From the NCBI GenBank assembly GCA_917880885.1, contig OU862908.1, forward strand, positions 9,088,501 to 9,152,500: DNA of 64,000 nt. The letters run 5' to 3'. The notes beneath the pieces were generated by a model. It was not told where the DNA came from and did no database searches. It saw only the letters and a list, made by a program, of their open reading frames with translations. The translations under genes and the position numbers were made by a program. Of the stretch, positions 45,278 through 55,722 are shown piece by piece. The stretch comes from Limnephilus marmoratus (lineage: Eukaryota > Arthropoda > Insecta > Trichoptera > Limnephilidae). Positions within the stretch are counted from its first letter, which is position 1; each line of letters begins with the position of its first letter.

Positions 45278-45681
45278 GGAGGCGTCTACTAATATCTACA
45301 GGAATTCCAAAAACTGAAAAAATCGAACTAATATCTATGAGAACCAAAGTGTTGACGAATATCTACAGCTCAAACTGTTGACGAATATCTATGAAAACCA
45401 AAGTATTGACGAATATCTACAGCACTGGCAGAGGTTGGATTTGCATTATGTATAGCATATTGGAATAACGTAATATTGCATATGCAGTTTAAAAAACTTA
45501 ATTTATGTAAGTATGTATGTAAAAATCCCTAATATCGGACTATCGGACACATTTAGCTGATTAATCCAACCTACGCTCTGTAGATATTAGTCAACACTCT
45601 GAAGTTCGTAGATATTAGTTCAACATATGAGCTGTAGATATTCGTCCGATATACAGGCTGCAGATATTAGTATCTGGAGTC
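45278..45681. mobile_element. 404-bp element inserted in the minisatellite
   Basis: Subterminal inverted repeats TACTAATATCTACAG and CTGCAGATATTAGTA. Flanks GTTAAAAC (45270-45277, 45682-45689) are identical, an 8-bp duplication. Inside, several copies of GACGAATATCTACAG point inward on the left and CTGTAGATATTAGT-type copies mirror them on the right. A hAT-like MITE is the best guess. Confidence 0.7.
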
Positions 45682-45775
45682 GTTAAAACCACAGCGGTGT
45701 ATTTTGTACTGATTAGTTAAACCAACAGCAGAGTATTTTGTACTGAATAGTTAAACCAATAGCGGTGCATTTTTG
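45682..45775 (+). repeat. 34-bp minisatellite, right part
   Basis: Resumes GTTAAAACCACAGCGGTGTA, TTTTGTACTGATTAG and two more units. It is the same array as 45036-45277. Confidence 0.88.
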
Positions 45776-46152
45776 GCGTGTTCGCGCCCGAACTAAGCTC
45801 ATTTCCTCCATCAGACAAAAAATTGATAAAAAAGTCTTAAATCAATCTTATTCTTGAACATGGTATCAAGTACATTGGCCAGTTTGGGGCCTAAAAGTCA
45901 GAAGGTCTTAAAGATCAATATCGATCACACTTCTAGGAATCATCTGTGTTCTGTGGTTAAAATAAATATGCTTAGAACTTGTTGATTAGTATGTTTTAAC
46001 TGTGGCAAAATTTCCCTAAAATTGATTTCTTACCTGTATAATAATAGTAATAGGTTTCATGCCAAAACATGTTTTGTCACGGGTCTGTTTTATTCGGTAT
46101 CATAAGACATAAAAAGTGGCGTTTTTCTTAGAATTTGTTTTATTTGTTTCAG

Positions 46153-46277
46153 GTCTAGATGAGACTGTAAAGCTCGTGACCAGCATGGGAGGCACCTGCA
46201 AGGGGTACATCGTAGATCTCGCCAACCGGCAGGACGTCTACAGGGCGTCTGCACTCGTCAAGGCGGACTTTGGAAGA
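46153..46277 (+). CDS. SDR16C-like short-chain dehydrogenase, internal exon (Rossmann part)
   Basis: This internal exon encodes 41 codons after a split first codon: LDETVKLVTSMGG, then CKGYIVDLANRQDVYRAS and LVKADFGR. It is preceded by a good acceptor (tatttgtttcag) and followed by the donor gtaagt, giving a phase 1 acceptor and phase 0 donor. The family is NAD(P)-dependent oxidoreductases of the SDR16C / retinol dehydrogenase 10 and RDHE2 type, usually about 300 residues and membrane-associated, acting on retinoid-like or sterol alcohols. The Asp in YIVDLAN sits where the family binds the adenine ring. The frame joins exactly to the next exon (FGR then VTLLINNAG). The preceding exon with TGxxxGIG was not found in this window. 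Substrate cannot be inferred. Confidence 0.9.
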
Positions 46278-46379
46278 GTAAGTCGTCGTCTACCGCATGT
46301 TTATCTATCTCTATAATATGATAATATCCCTTCGCATTCAAAATCAATCAAATTATTAGTTTAAGATCGTGTGAAATTC

Positions 46380-46587
46380 AGCATCAGGCCGCTATCAATA
46401 AAACTTACGTAGATGGCGATAAGGTTTAAATTTGACACATTTTCACTTACTTTAACTCAAGTTTTTGTCAATGCTCTTCATCTATATGTAATCTCCTTTC
46501 ATTGTGATCTCTCTTTTTTTCAATTCTTGTTATTGATATATTGTTAATTGGACTAATTGTCCGTAAATAAATAAATAAATAAATAAA
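46380..46587 (+). repeat. Probable LINE 3' UTR ending in (AAAT)n
   Basis: Ends TTGGACTAATTGTCCGTAAA followed by AATA repeats (46566-46587). No ORF remains. Confidence 0.45.
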
Positions 46588-46627
46588 AGTTTAAAAGTGG
46601 GAATGATACATGTGGCAAACGATCTCT

Positions 46628-47177
46628 AATATCTTCTTTTACAATTCCCACGGCAACGGCAAGATGGATAACACGCGGCATTTCATTTTTTTGATACGAC
46701 CGATGGAGATGCAAGAAAATATACCTTTTTTCCTTTGGAGGAAGCAGACTTACGTATGTTTTTTTGTCTCATCGTTTATCTCACTATTATTTAATGTGTA
46801 AGAAAGAACTGCAACATTAGGTATTGCGATAAGGAACATACGTTTATCGCATTTTAGGAGGCGGGTGTCCGCTGAGTACCGCTGCCCCGGGAAACATTTA
46901 TCGGATAACCAACACCTCTGCCATACGTTACCCCAAATGATTCGCTACATTTGGTGACTTAGCAGGGGTGTCCAGGTTCATGGGGTGAGGTTTGTCGAGG
47001 TCTTGGCGGCCGACGTGTCTGCCCACCTACTGCGTGGCGGACCGGATCGAGAAAGACTGGTTGAGGAGGTCTTTTGATCTCTCTCATTTTCTTCTGGGCC
47101 CCCTGTGCGAAGCTAATGTAAAAAAACCTTTTTTGTACGCCGTGCCATAACCGTGGGAATTATAAAAGCGTCCATTA
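46628..47177. mobile_element. Fold-back element, copy 1, containing SINE-A
   Basis: The right end GTGGGAATTATAAAAGCGTC matches inverted the left TTTTACAATTCCCACGGC. The body shares TTTCCTTTGGAGGAAGCAGA, CTTACGTATG and GATAAGGAACATACGTTTAT with 48266-48968. The right arm is split by SINE-A at 46857-47126. Confidence 0.72.
46857..47126 (+). mobile_element. SINE-A copy with internal deletion, sense
   Basis: Begins GGAGGCGGGTGTCCGCTGAG and has the CAGGGGTGTCCAGGTTCATG block and the long-form GTGGCGGACCGGATCGAGAA. It then jumps to GGGCCCCCTGTGCGAAGCTA and ATGTAAAAAAA. Confidence 0.8.
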
Positions 47178-47470
47178 CCCAGAGATTTGTTTAAGTACCT
47201 AGTAGAAAATCAATAATAAAATACATTATTGAATTATAATAATATCCGTTCATACATATCAATACTTCCTTGTTTTGAATAGAAGATCATAAATTACAAA
47301 CCTTTCAAGAATAACACCATAAGTTATTAATCATTCGTGTAAATTTCTCTATCGAGTTCGCCATGATCCATCATAAAATAATTAACTTGCGAGTTTCGTT
47401 TCTTACCGTACGTTGTTGTTATTGACTTGAAAAGAATTTCCTTTGACGAAGCTCGATAAAACTTTATATA

Positions 47471-48178
47471 CGGTGGGCCATAAATATTTGCACTTTTGAA
47501 ATAATCCTAAAAAATACAGATTGTATTTAAATAATTTCGTGAAAATGGCCGCCATCTCGCCGCTAGCATTCCTCACATCAGGTCCTTAGATTTTCGAAAA
47601 CTTTTCGACACAAATATCGGGGCATGTTGATCATTTCTTGACAAATGTTCTCCTTTAATTGGAGTATAGTCGCTGGTTTATTTACGTAGACTCGACTTGT
47701 AATATAAAATATATTTGTACACAAATATATCCCATAAAAAAAACAGCTGGGGTTAGATCCGGGCTGCGGGGAGGCCATGAAATGTTTCCTCTGAGCGAGA
47801 TCAGTTTGTTAGGGAAAATTTCCTTAACCAATTTCTTTTGCTCCATGGTCGCCCTGTTTGTTTTCCTGCCGGTTTCTTGAAAATTTTTAAACCGTGATTT
47901 AATTAAATTAACACTTGGGCACTGATTAATGCTCTGTAATTGGTGATGCGAATGTAATAGGCGGTGTGCATCATTGTTTTGTAAAACAGAAAAGAACAAA
48001 ATCATTGTTTTTGTAAAAATGTTTTACCTAGAAAGTGCGTTGCTCTCCCGCGTAAAGTGATCCTTTGTGACTAAATTTCCAAGAAGCGAGGAGCCACGCA
48101 TAAGTGACCCCGCTCTCCTCCCCTGTTCGGAATCCCCGCTAGCACGATTATAAAAATGCAAATGTTTATGGCCCACCC
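47471..48178 (-). mobile_element. Tc1/IS630-type element, internally deleted, 708 bp
   Basis: Ends CGGTGGGCCATAAATATTTG and AATGTTTATGGCCCACCC are inverted, flanked by TA (47469-47470, 48179-48180). It contains a minus-strand transposase remnant. Confidence 0.85.
47578..48005 (-). pseudogene. Transposase remnant (DUF4817-associated, Tc1/mariner-like)
   Basis: Minus-strand frames read DAHRLLHSHHQLQSINQCPS (the N-terminal DUF4817-like part), NFQETGRKTNRAT, then jump to KLISLRGNISWPPRSPDLTP and AVFFMGYICVQIY, and in a second frame YVNKPATILQLKENICQEMI. WPPRSPDLTPxxFFxWGY is the block around the last catalytic acidic residue. The middle with the first catalytic residues is deleted, and a frameshift lies near 47700. 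Confidence 0.85.
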
Positions 48179-48265
48179 TATAGTAGTGACCGGACAACTC
48201 AGAATCATATGCAACGTAAACACCTCCTTTGCAAGTATTTTTTTTAAGTGAAAATTTTTTTAGCC

Positions 48266-48968
48266 GACGCTTTTATAATTACCGTGACGATTCACGGTTA
48301 CGGTACCGTGACGGCATAAAAGGCAATAAACTTACGTTCCTTATCGTTATTATGCTGCAGCTCTTTCTTACACATTCAATAATCGTGAGACAAAAGGTGA
48401 GATACACAAAATACGTGTGTCTGTTTCTTCCAAAGTACTACTTTTTTGCTTTGGAGGAAACAGAAATATCTTATTGAGGCTCGGCCACGGCGACAGGAAT
48501 CACGTTTAATTTTTTTTATACGTGTGAGGGAGATTTATGATAATGATTTTATGTTTCTTTTCTGTGCAGACATACCTTCACCGTTTGCCTCATTTTCAGC
48601 TGTTGTTATTTAGTGTGTAAGAAAAAGCTGCAGCATTCTACGTAAAACCATCAGCGCATTGACATTTTAAATTTTTGGATTTCACTCACACTTCAATATT
48701 ATTGTTGTGACTATATTTCATACTTTGAAGATTATCATCACGGAAAGTAGTATTGTAAGGTCTATGGAGACGTCACGGTGCGGTGTGTGAGAGAGGTGCA
48801 AAAAATTATGCCTTTTTTTCCTTTGGGAGAAACAGACCTACGTACATTGTGTATCTCATCTTTTGAAAGAGCTGCAGCATTATTGTGATAAGAAACGTAT
48901 GTTTATTGCCTATTTTATGCCGTCATGGTACGGTTACCGTGAATCGTCACGTTAATTATAAAAGCGTC
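48266..48968. mobile_element. Fold-back element, copy 2, arms of about 190 bp
   Basis: The left arm begins GACGCTTTTATAATTACCGT, followed by GACGATTCACGGTTACGGTA. The right arm is its reverse complement (GTACGGTTACCGTGAATCGT, TAATTATAAAAGCGTC). Both arms contain GCTGCAGC next to CTTTC and ACAGA. Non-coding centre. Confidence 0.88.
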
Positions 48969-49018
48969 TAATGTTTCTTTTAAAATAATAATAGACTGTG
49001 TAACTGTAATTTGATCAA

Positions 49019-49042
49019 TATATATATATATATATATATATA
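49019..49042. repeat. (TA)n microsatellite
   Basis: About 12 TA units directly left of the next MITE. Confidence 0.9.
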
Positions 49043-49412
49043 CAACGTGTCCAGAAACTCGTAGTACATCCGGGAAACTAGGGAATCTACATCACGTAGA
49101 GAACCCTGTTTTTTTCGATCTGAGCATTTCGATTTTAATTTTTTTTTCTATTTTTCCATTTTTTCGGCAACTAAAGGGTTAAAAAAACTTTTGAGCCCGG
49201 TTTACCCTTCGATGCATTTTAAAAGACATTACACAGCTGAAATCAACCTCCTGGTGAACAATTTTTTCAAATTTGACCAAAAAAATTCCAACTTTGGACC
49301 TGATTTACTCGAAAACGAAAGCTCAAATCAAAAAAGTTATATCACAAATCGACTCCGAATGTGATGTGGATTTACCAGTTTCTCGCTTGTACTACGAGTT
49401 TCCGGACACCGT
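49043..49412. mobile_element. MITE with TA flanks, about 370 bp
   Basis: Ends CAACGTGTCCAGAAACTCGT and ACGAGTTTCCGGACACCGTG are inverted and TA-flanked. Tc1/mariner-like by target site. A related left end occurs alone at 13569 (AAGGTGTCTGGAAACTTGTG). Confidence 0.78.
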
Positions 49413-50684
49413 GTAGGTATATACGTATACATAAAATAAAGAATAAGATAATGTGAAAAGAATTTCTAACAAAAAAGGAAATTTGAGATTCATGGAAACA
49501 AAACATGTGAAATTCGTTTTATCATCAAGGAAAAATTTCGATTAAAATTCCCCCATTTCTCGGCCACGCAAATTTATAAGGAAAAATCAATAGAAATATG
49601 TCAAATAAATAACGTTTTCAGATTCTAGAAAATGAAACAAAAAAGTTCGTTGACAATAAAAAAGATTTTACATTAGAGCACCCAGATGTGTAATAAATTA
49701 AATTTTATATTTCATTAATTTTCCTAAACGATGTTTAATTGCTCGGGTATTTTTAAATTTTGGAATAAACACGTTTTTAGGGATCAGTGAATCCATTTGA
49801 ATGTTTGTAATTCATTCAACTCCCGCAGTAAAATATTAAAAAAAAAAACAAAATGACAAAAACTTCTGCAAAATACTCTTCTTTCATTTTTTTCGGCTTC
49901 GTCATATCATGTGAAATTTAAATAAAGTTGAGAATTAGTCTAAACTTTATTTAAATTTTACAAAATATTTTCACAAAGAATTATTTCACCTTCACCTCTT
50001 CAATTTTTTTCCACAGTCGGGAATACCATTGAAGAAAATATGTACCTAAAAACAAAGTCAAATGCAATAATAGATCTGACGAAAACATTTATTTAAATTG
50101 CTTTTAACGTAATAAAAATGTCATCACAAAGCATTATTTCACCTTCACCTTCACCTTTTCAATTTTTTTCCACAGTTGGGAATACCCTAGAAGGAAATAT
50201 GTACCTACAAACAAAGTCAAATGCAATAACAGATTTGACAAAAACATTTATGTAAATTGCTTATAAGGTAACAAAAACGTGTTCACAATGAACAAACAGT
50301 GAGGGAATTGTGCTGTTTTTCATTAAATTAAAATATGTCAATATATAAAGTTTTCCTTGAAAACACTGAGGAAAGATCTTTATGACTTTCACAAAATCAA
50401 GCCTTTGTACGGAAGCAAATATTGAACTATACCGATATTCAAACACCGAATTCATCGCTTGTGCTATTCCTAGTATTTGTGAACACACATGTGTCGGGGT
50501 AAGTAGCGTTATTTTAATGATTTTCTGTTAAAATAGTCGCAAATAAGACACATATTCTCTAAAAAACATAGATGAAAAATTAGCACCACCAGAATAATCA
50601 CTTTACTAAAGTTCCGTAAGGATACTATTGAAGATTTTAAGTTTTATCTGTTTTTGTATACTGGTAGGCTGACTGGTAAGTAAG
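49413..50684. other. Intronic sequence with an internal duplication
   Basis: The segment near 49982-50095 (TTTCACCTTCACCTCTTCAA, GGGAATACCATTGAAG, ACAAAGTCAAATGCAATA) recurs at 50138-50255, about 155 bp later. No coding sequence seen. Confidence 0.6.
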
Positions 50685-50687
50685 TAA

Positions 50688-51104
50688 AGGCTCGATGACA
50701 CAGGGCGAGTTTACAAGCTACTATCTACTAAGTTTAAAAGCGGATAAATCGGCGAGTGAGATTGTCACGATGACACACAAAACTGTCCACTCGCTCAGTG
50801 GCGTAGGAAACTGAGGTCGCTGCTAGCGCCAGTAACAATAATAACGAAGCCTGCGTGAACTAATTCTGTGATGTTTGACAGTCGAAATCAGCTGTTAATT
50901 GGCAGCCATCTTGAAAAACATAAATAAACCAATCACGAGCAAGCGTGTAGCGATTAAAGTTGACGACCTTTCAACTTTTTTCGTAGATTGTCGACAATCT
51001 GCTAGTTAGCAAGTAACACGATGACACTGAGCGAATTTACTAACAGATAGTAGCTTGAAAAGAGAATTTCCTAGATAGTAAACTCGCCCTGTGTCATCGA
51101 GGCT
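50688..51104. mobile_element. Harbinger-like MITE, 417 bp, TAA flanks
   Basis: Ends AGGCTCGATGACACAGGGCG and CGCCCTGTGTCATCGAGGCT, with TAA on both sides (50685-50687, 51105-51107), the 3-bp target of PIF/Harbinger elements. Inner repeats of CGATGACAC occur near both ends. A truncated relative is at 15293. Confidence 0.88.
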
Positions 51105-51484
51105 TAAGATAAACTTACAACTGTAGATAACCTTTCAACTTTCAACCCCAAGGCCATTCCAAAAATGGAATGTCATATTTTGTAAAAGTACCACTGTTTT
51201 CGAGTCAATTGTACTTTTTAACATTTTCTAAAATTCAGATCCTTTCCAACTCTTTTCGTTGCCATAGTCATAAATAAAAGTGTTAGTTGTGTGTTCTCCA
51301 TCACGTCAAAAGCAACATTTTTCTGCTAACTGTGGAGGCAGTATGAGATTTTCAAATATTGAAGTAAGTATATTGTCGGGTTATTCGTAATCTGGGAATG
51401 TCTGTCTTTCTTTTAAAAAAAATGCATTATTATTATTTCGTAACTGCTGTAGTTTTAAAAAAAGAAGAAAAAAAAAATCCCGTA

Positions 51485-51830
51485 GGGGCCATTTATTTAT
51501 TACTTAAGACATTTAGGGGGGGAGGGGAGTCGACCATGTCTTATTTTTTCTTACAAGTGGGTGGGAGGGAGTCTCGATAGTTCTTACGTAAGATCACAAA
51601 AATGCGCAAAGTTAAAATTATACTTTAAAAAAGTGCGGGCAACCGCGCGAGTGCCGAGGTTCGCTCAGATGCGTATAGGTAAACGATTTCCATTTCCATG
51701 GCAACGGACCCGCGCAAACAAACCAAACGTGTATTCGTTTTTTCCTTTAGTTTCTTACGTAATAAATATTAAACAGGGGGGAGGGTCGAAAACTACCAAA
51801 ATTCGTCTTACGTAATAAATGAATGGCCCC
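51485..51830. mobile_element. MITE, 346 bp, G-rich interior
   Basis: Ends GGGGCCATTTATTTATTACT and TAATAAATGAATGGCCCC. Flanks GTA and TTA leave the target duplication unclear. Interior G runs occur at 51518 and 51774. Confidence 0.82.
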
Positions 51831-52789
51831 TTAAGTTTGAAACTTGACTATTCCTTTTATAGCAGATTTTGAATGTAAAATAGATCTGTGACAATAACTC
51901 TTCATTCACAATAATAGTTAAAATAGTTATTTCTAAAAATAATAGCGTGTATAAGTGTTATATTAGTTTAGAATCTGTCACACGGAAAACTTTTAAGCCA
52001 ATTGTTCACTAAAAAAATTACACCACGAGAGCTCAAACTGTATAAAAGCAATAATTATGTTATTTAAATTAAAAACAATAATATTTTTTTAATTAATCTC
52101 CAAGTAGGGCACAAGTAGGTTATTCAAAGAAAAATAATATTAAAAGGTAAAAAATATTAATAATATTAAAAGGGTTTTTTAAAGTAGTTCATTTTATAGA
52201 ACTTGAAACGTGATTAATATTTTTAAAGTTTGTAAAAGCAATAAAAAATATAACCGATTTCGATGAGTTTTTGATGATATAATCAAGGTAAGCCATTAAA
52301 ACATGTTCTTGGTTTTAGTGATGGCTTGCAATAAATTTGAATAATAATATGAATAATTAGCACAAGATCAGACCGTCCACTTAATTTTTATGATTTGGTG
52401 GTGGTTTTACTATGGTTAAATATTAATGGGCAGATTGACGATAATAAAACACGTTCGAGACTCATCTTAAGTTCAAGTTGAACAATAAATTATTATTTTG
52501 ACATCTGTTGTTCGTTCAATTTTTATATATATCTTAAATTATTATGAATGCGGATTATTGGGATTTTTGGTTTAGTCCCAAGGTCACTTTACAAAATTAT
52601 AAGATAAAAAGCATTCTTAAATAATAGTAATTATATATAATTAAATAGTCTTTTAGCATATTTCAATACGATATATATTAAGATATTGTTAAATTATGTA
52701 TCGTCGCTAACAAGAATGTTTTTGAAAATATATATGTATATATTTTTTTAATTATTTATTAACCAAGATAAGCACAAATACATTTTTTG
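51831..52789. other. AT-rich intronic sequence
   Basis: No coding or repeat signature recognised. Confidence 0.4.
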
Positions 52790-53640
52790 TTTTTATTTTA
52801 CAGTTTGAAGTATAATACATATTTTTTGTTTTTGTTTTTTGGTAAACACCACCTCACTAGGCTGAGCCTGTTCCGAGGTGGCAGGAATTTAGTCAAATTT
52901 TGATTACTTAATCTTGAAGAAAAGAATAAGATAATTTTTTAAATTTATATATGAAAAGATAAATAGAATGAAAGAAAAAGAAAATGAAAAAAGTTGGGAA
53001 ACATAAAAAATATTCATACCTACAATTAATAAGAAATATAAAAATTTAAAATGATTATATAAGAATACTAAGAAATTTAGAAATAATAACAAATATTTGA
53101 GAGGAAAAGAGAAAGATACAGTTTAGTGTGTTGTTATATGAAATAAATTATCTGCCCGCAGTATACAACGCCTTTGTTGAATATCCACGTATGAATTTTG
53201 TGTTTTAGATTAGCATTTTTAGTCACATGAATATCTTTAATATCTTTTTCAATTAAATTAAAAAATTTTAGAGCCAAATTACGGTAATGTCTTTGTCCAT
53301 AGGTAGTATTTGTCTTTGGAGTCATGTGTTGGTGTCTGTGTCTTGGGTCGTAATTGTGTTGTGCAGTATGATGGTTTAGTTTGTCCTTTTGGTAATGTGT
53401 AATTATAATTTTGATGTACAGTTGTTGTATGTTCAATACAGCAAAGTCCTTAAATAACTGTATTGTCGGGAATCTATAGGGTTTTTTTGTAATAACTTTA
53501 ATTAAGGCTTTTTGTGCTTTGTCGAGAGGGTCCATATTAGTTTTAGCAGCACTACCCCAACCAATCATACCGTGAGTGATAATTGATTGGGCTAGTGCGT
53601 AGTATATCGTTTTTAGAGTCTTCATTGGCATTATGTTTCG
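52790..53640 (-). pseudogene. LINE ORF2 C-terminus with 3' UTR and terminal stem-loop, antisense
   Basis: An open frame of 165 codons, 53631-53134: LKTIYYALAQSIITHGMIGW, GSAAKTNMDPLDKAQKALIK, YRFPTIQLFKDFAVLNIQQL and FFNLIEKDIKDIHVTK. This is the post-polymerase C-terminal domain of a CR1/jockey-group LINE, uninterrupted to its stop. The 3' UTR ends in the stem-loop 52849-52881 (CCACCTC with GAGGTGG) and an A-rich tail (plus-strand TTTTTTGTTTTTG). The 5' part is truncated. It is antisense to the SDR gene. Confidence 0.85.
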
Positions 53641-53825
53641 TATGTTTTTAAAATTAAAATTTAATATATATATATATGTATATATAACAAAATATAAACA
53701 TAATTGATAACAGAATAATAATTACATGTACCTACATATAATATTTGATACATTTCATCTTCATAATTTTGTATAATTAACTATAAAGTAAATAAGATAG
53801 TGTTTCTTTTTATAATTCAGTTCAC

Positions 53826-54430
53826 TAGATTCGTTTTTTTGTTTTTTTTTTTTTGTTTTTATTTATTTATTTATTTAAGGAACATAAACAGTCTTCATAA
53901 CATAATATACACAAAAGAATAACAAAAAACAGACCAATTATTAATGTTTTAGTCTGTATTTGATATCAGTATATTTTCTATTTATGATCTCCCTATATTT
54001 AGTATCCAGCTTTTTATTTGAGATTTAAATGTAATGTTGAGTGTTTTTGAGAGAGAGCGGTATTTTATTGTAGACTTTATTGCCATAATATAAAAAGCTT
54101 TTTTGCCCAAATGTTGTGTTAGTAGTTACTTATTGGATATGTTTATGACCATGAGATCTAGTGTTTCTAATGTACGTGTTGGTAGTTATTTCTTGGGTTT
54201 TTTATGAATGTAAATGAGTATAGTTTGAGAATAAAGTTGTTTAATTGACATGATGTTAAGATTGTTGAAGATTTCGTCAGTGTTAGTTCTTACAGGAACT
54301 TTCAATAACATTTTCATTTTGGCTTTTTGAGTTTTAATTAGTGTATTTAGTATGTTTTTATTTGCACTGCCCAATCCGATAATACCGTATTCTAACAGTG
54401 GTTGGCAGAAAGCCATGTAAATAATTTTAA
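53826..54430 (-). pseudogene. LINE ORF2 C-terminus with AAATA tail, antisense, next to a splice acceptor
   Basis: Minus strand reads CIKIIYMAFCQPLLEYGIIG, LGSANKNILNTLIKTQKAKM and NIMSIKQLYSQTILIY. After a stop it gives TYIRNTRSHGHKHIQ, TTNTTFGQKSFLYYGNK and KIPLSLKNTQHYI. The tail is AATAAATAAATAAATAAAAA. The coding match reaches plus-strand position about 54430, 15 bp before the exon at 54445. Confidence 0.82.
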
Positions 54431-54444
54431 TACATTGTTTTCAG

Positions 54445-54555
54445 GTGACGTTATTGATCAACAACGCCGGTTTGGTGTCCGGAACTACGTTATTAAAGAC
54501 ACCTGACCATCTTATTCAGAGGACCTTTGATGTCAACATATTAGCACATTTCTGG
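54445..54555 (+). CDS. SDR16C-like short-chain dehydrogenase, internal exon (NNAG motif)
   Basis: An exon of exactly 37 codons, phase 0 at both ends, between acceptor ttgttttcag and donor gtaaga. It encodes VTLLINNAGLVSG, then LLKTPDHLIQRTFDVNILAHFW. NNAG is the SDR structural motif that stabilises the central beta sheet. The Asn of FDVNILAHF is the expected Asn of the SDR catalytic tetrad. The preceding intron is 8167 bp and the following one 6574 bp. An antisense LINE fragment reaches to within about 15 bp of the acceptor. Length and spacing between motifs fit the family, so this is a functional-looking exon with no frame damage. Confidence 0.92.
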
Positions 54556-54802
54556 GTAAGAGTGACCTTTACTCCTATTTTTATTAATAACATTTTTTCC
54601 AAAAAGTATTTCGTTAGGTATAATATATTATTAACATTCTGAAAAATAATTCATACATAAATGTTTCGATAAGATCACGGTTGTCCTTGAGATAAAAAAC
54701 TAATTTATAAAATATTTACAAATTGCTATTATATTAAATAGATACGAATGTCTTATCGCTTCATAGAAGAGAAATAATAGATATGTACATATATTTTTTA
54801 TT

Positions 54803-55722
54803 TTATATTAACTCCACATATGAAGACCTGAGGAAAAAAAATCCTCAGGGCCCCTCATCTTTTGGGATGATGTTTGGAGGATCTTTTTAGGGAAAGTAAG
54901 GATGAAATTCTGGGAAGGAAAAGGGTATGAGGGATGGGCAGTAATCTAGGGGTCAATGTGTCCAGGTGTGACGGATATGTGAATCGATCCCTCTCACTGC
55001 GATGCACGACGATGGGTCGAGAGAGTCCGACTGGAGAGTATTAGGTTAGGTCTCTCTCAACCAGTCTCCATCAATCCGGTCCGCAACGCAGTAGATGCGC
55101 AAATACATGTGGCCCTCCGTTCATAGAGATACTTACAATCTACGTAATTGTGACGAAACCACAAGTACCCTGCTGATATACCACTTTTTAATGCTATCCG
55201 AAATATACTGAACTTGATCATTTTTCACGTGCAGCCGTGGAGTGAACACGCTGTCATGCGATGTCATATGACTTTTTTTCCAACATCAATCCATGCCTTC
55301 TCCACTAAATCGTTTCTTACGAATTCTGGTAAAGTATAGTTACGTAAAAAAGCATTTTTTCCACTTCCAGAACAAATCTAACATAATCTTCATGTTCCGA
55401 CGCCATTTCTGTCAAACGTCAAACGAATAAGTATCAGACAAAAATGATGCGACCGTCGCGTACGACCAGCACTGTCGGTATCGTGATACTGATTGGAAAC
55501 CGACGGCCACCGCGTAGCGCCGTGAACGGGCACCAGCTAAATCGTACGGGGGGTACTTACGATCGGCGCGTATGATACGCGCACGATGATCGAGTAGCTT
55601 GTAAGTATCTCCGTGAACGGAGGCATTTCCAGGAACTAGAAAAACGTCACCCCATGAACCCGGACACCTCTGATAAGTCACCAAAGTAGTGAACCACTTG
55701 GGGTGACCTGTGCGACATATAT
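54803..55722 (-). mobile_element. SINE-A long form, antisense, split by a MITE
   Basis: The left part 54803-55112 runs from TTAACTCCACATATGAAGAC through TTCTGGGAAGGAAAAGGGTA and GATGGGTCGAGAGAGTCCG to GTCCGCAACGCAGTAGATGC. After the MITE it resumes AACGTCACCCCATGAACCCG and GAACCACTTGGGGTGACC. Confidence 0.85.
55114..55622. mobile_element. MITE of about 510 bp nested in SINE-A
   Basis: Ends CCTCCGTTCATAGAGATACT and AGTATCTCCGTGAACGGAGG are inverted over about 25 bp. The right half is GC-richer (CGCGTAGCGCCGTGAACG, TCGGCGCGTATGATACGCGC). No transposase and no clear target duplication. Confidence 0.82.

Larger units (their letters stand above)
46278..54444 (+). other. Intron of the SDR gene (8167 bp)
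   Basis: Defined by the gtaagt donor and cag acceptor of the adjoining exons. It contains a fold-back element holding a SINE-A, an internally deleted Tc1-type element, a second fold-back element, three MITE-like elements and two antisense LINE 3' ends. No coding exon of this gene was recognised inside it. The exon junction is in frame without one. Confidence 0.85.
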
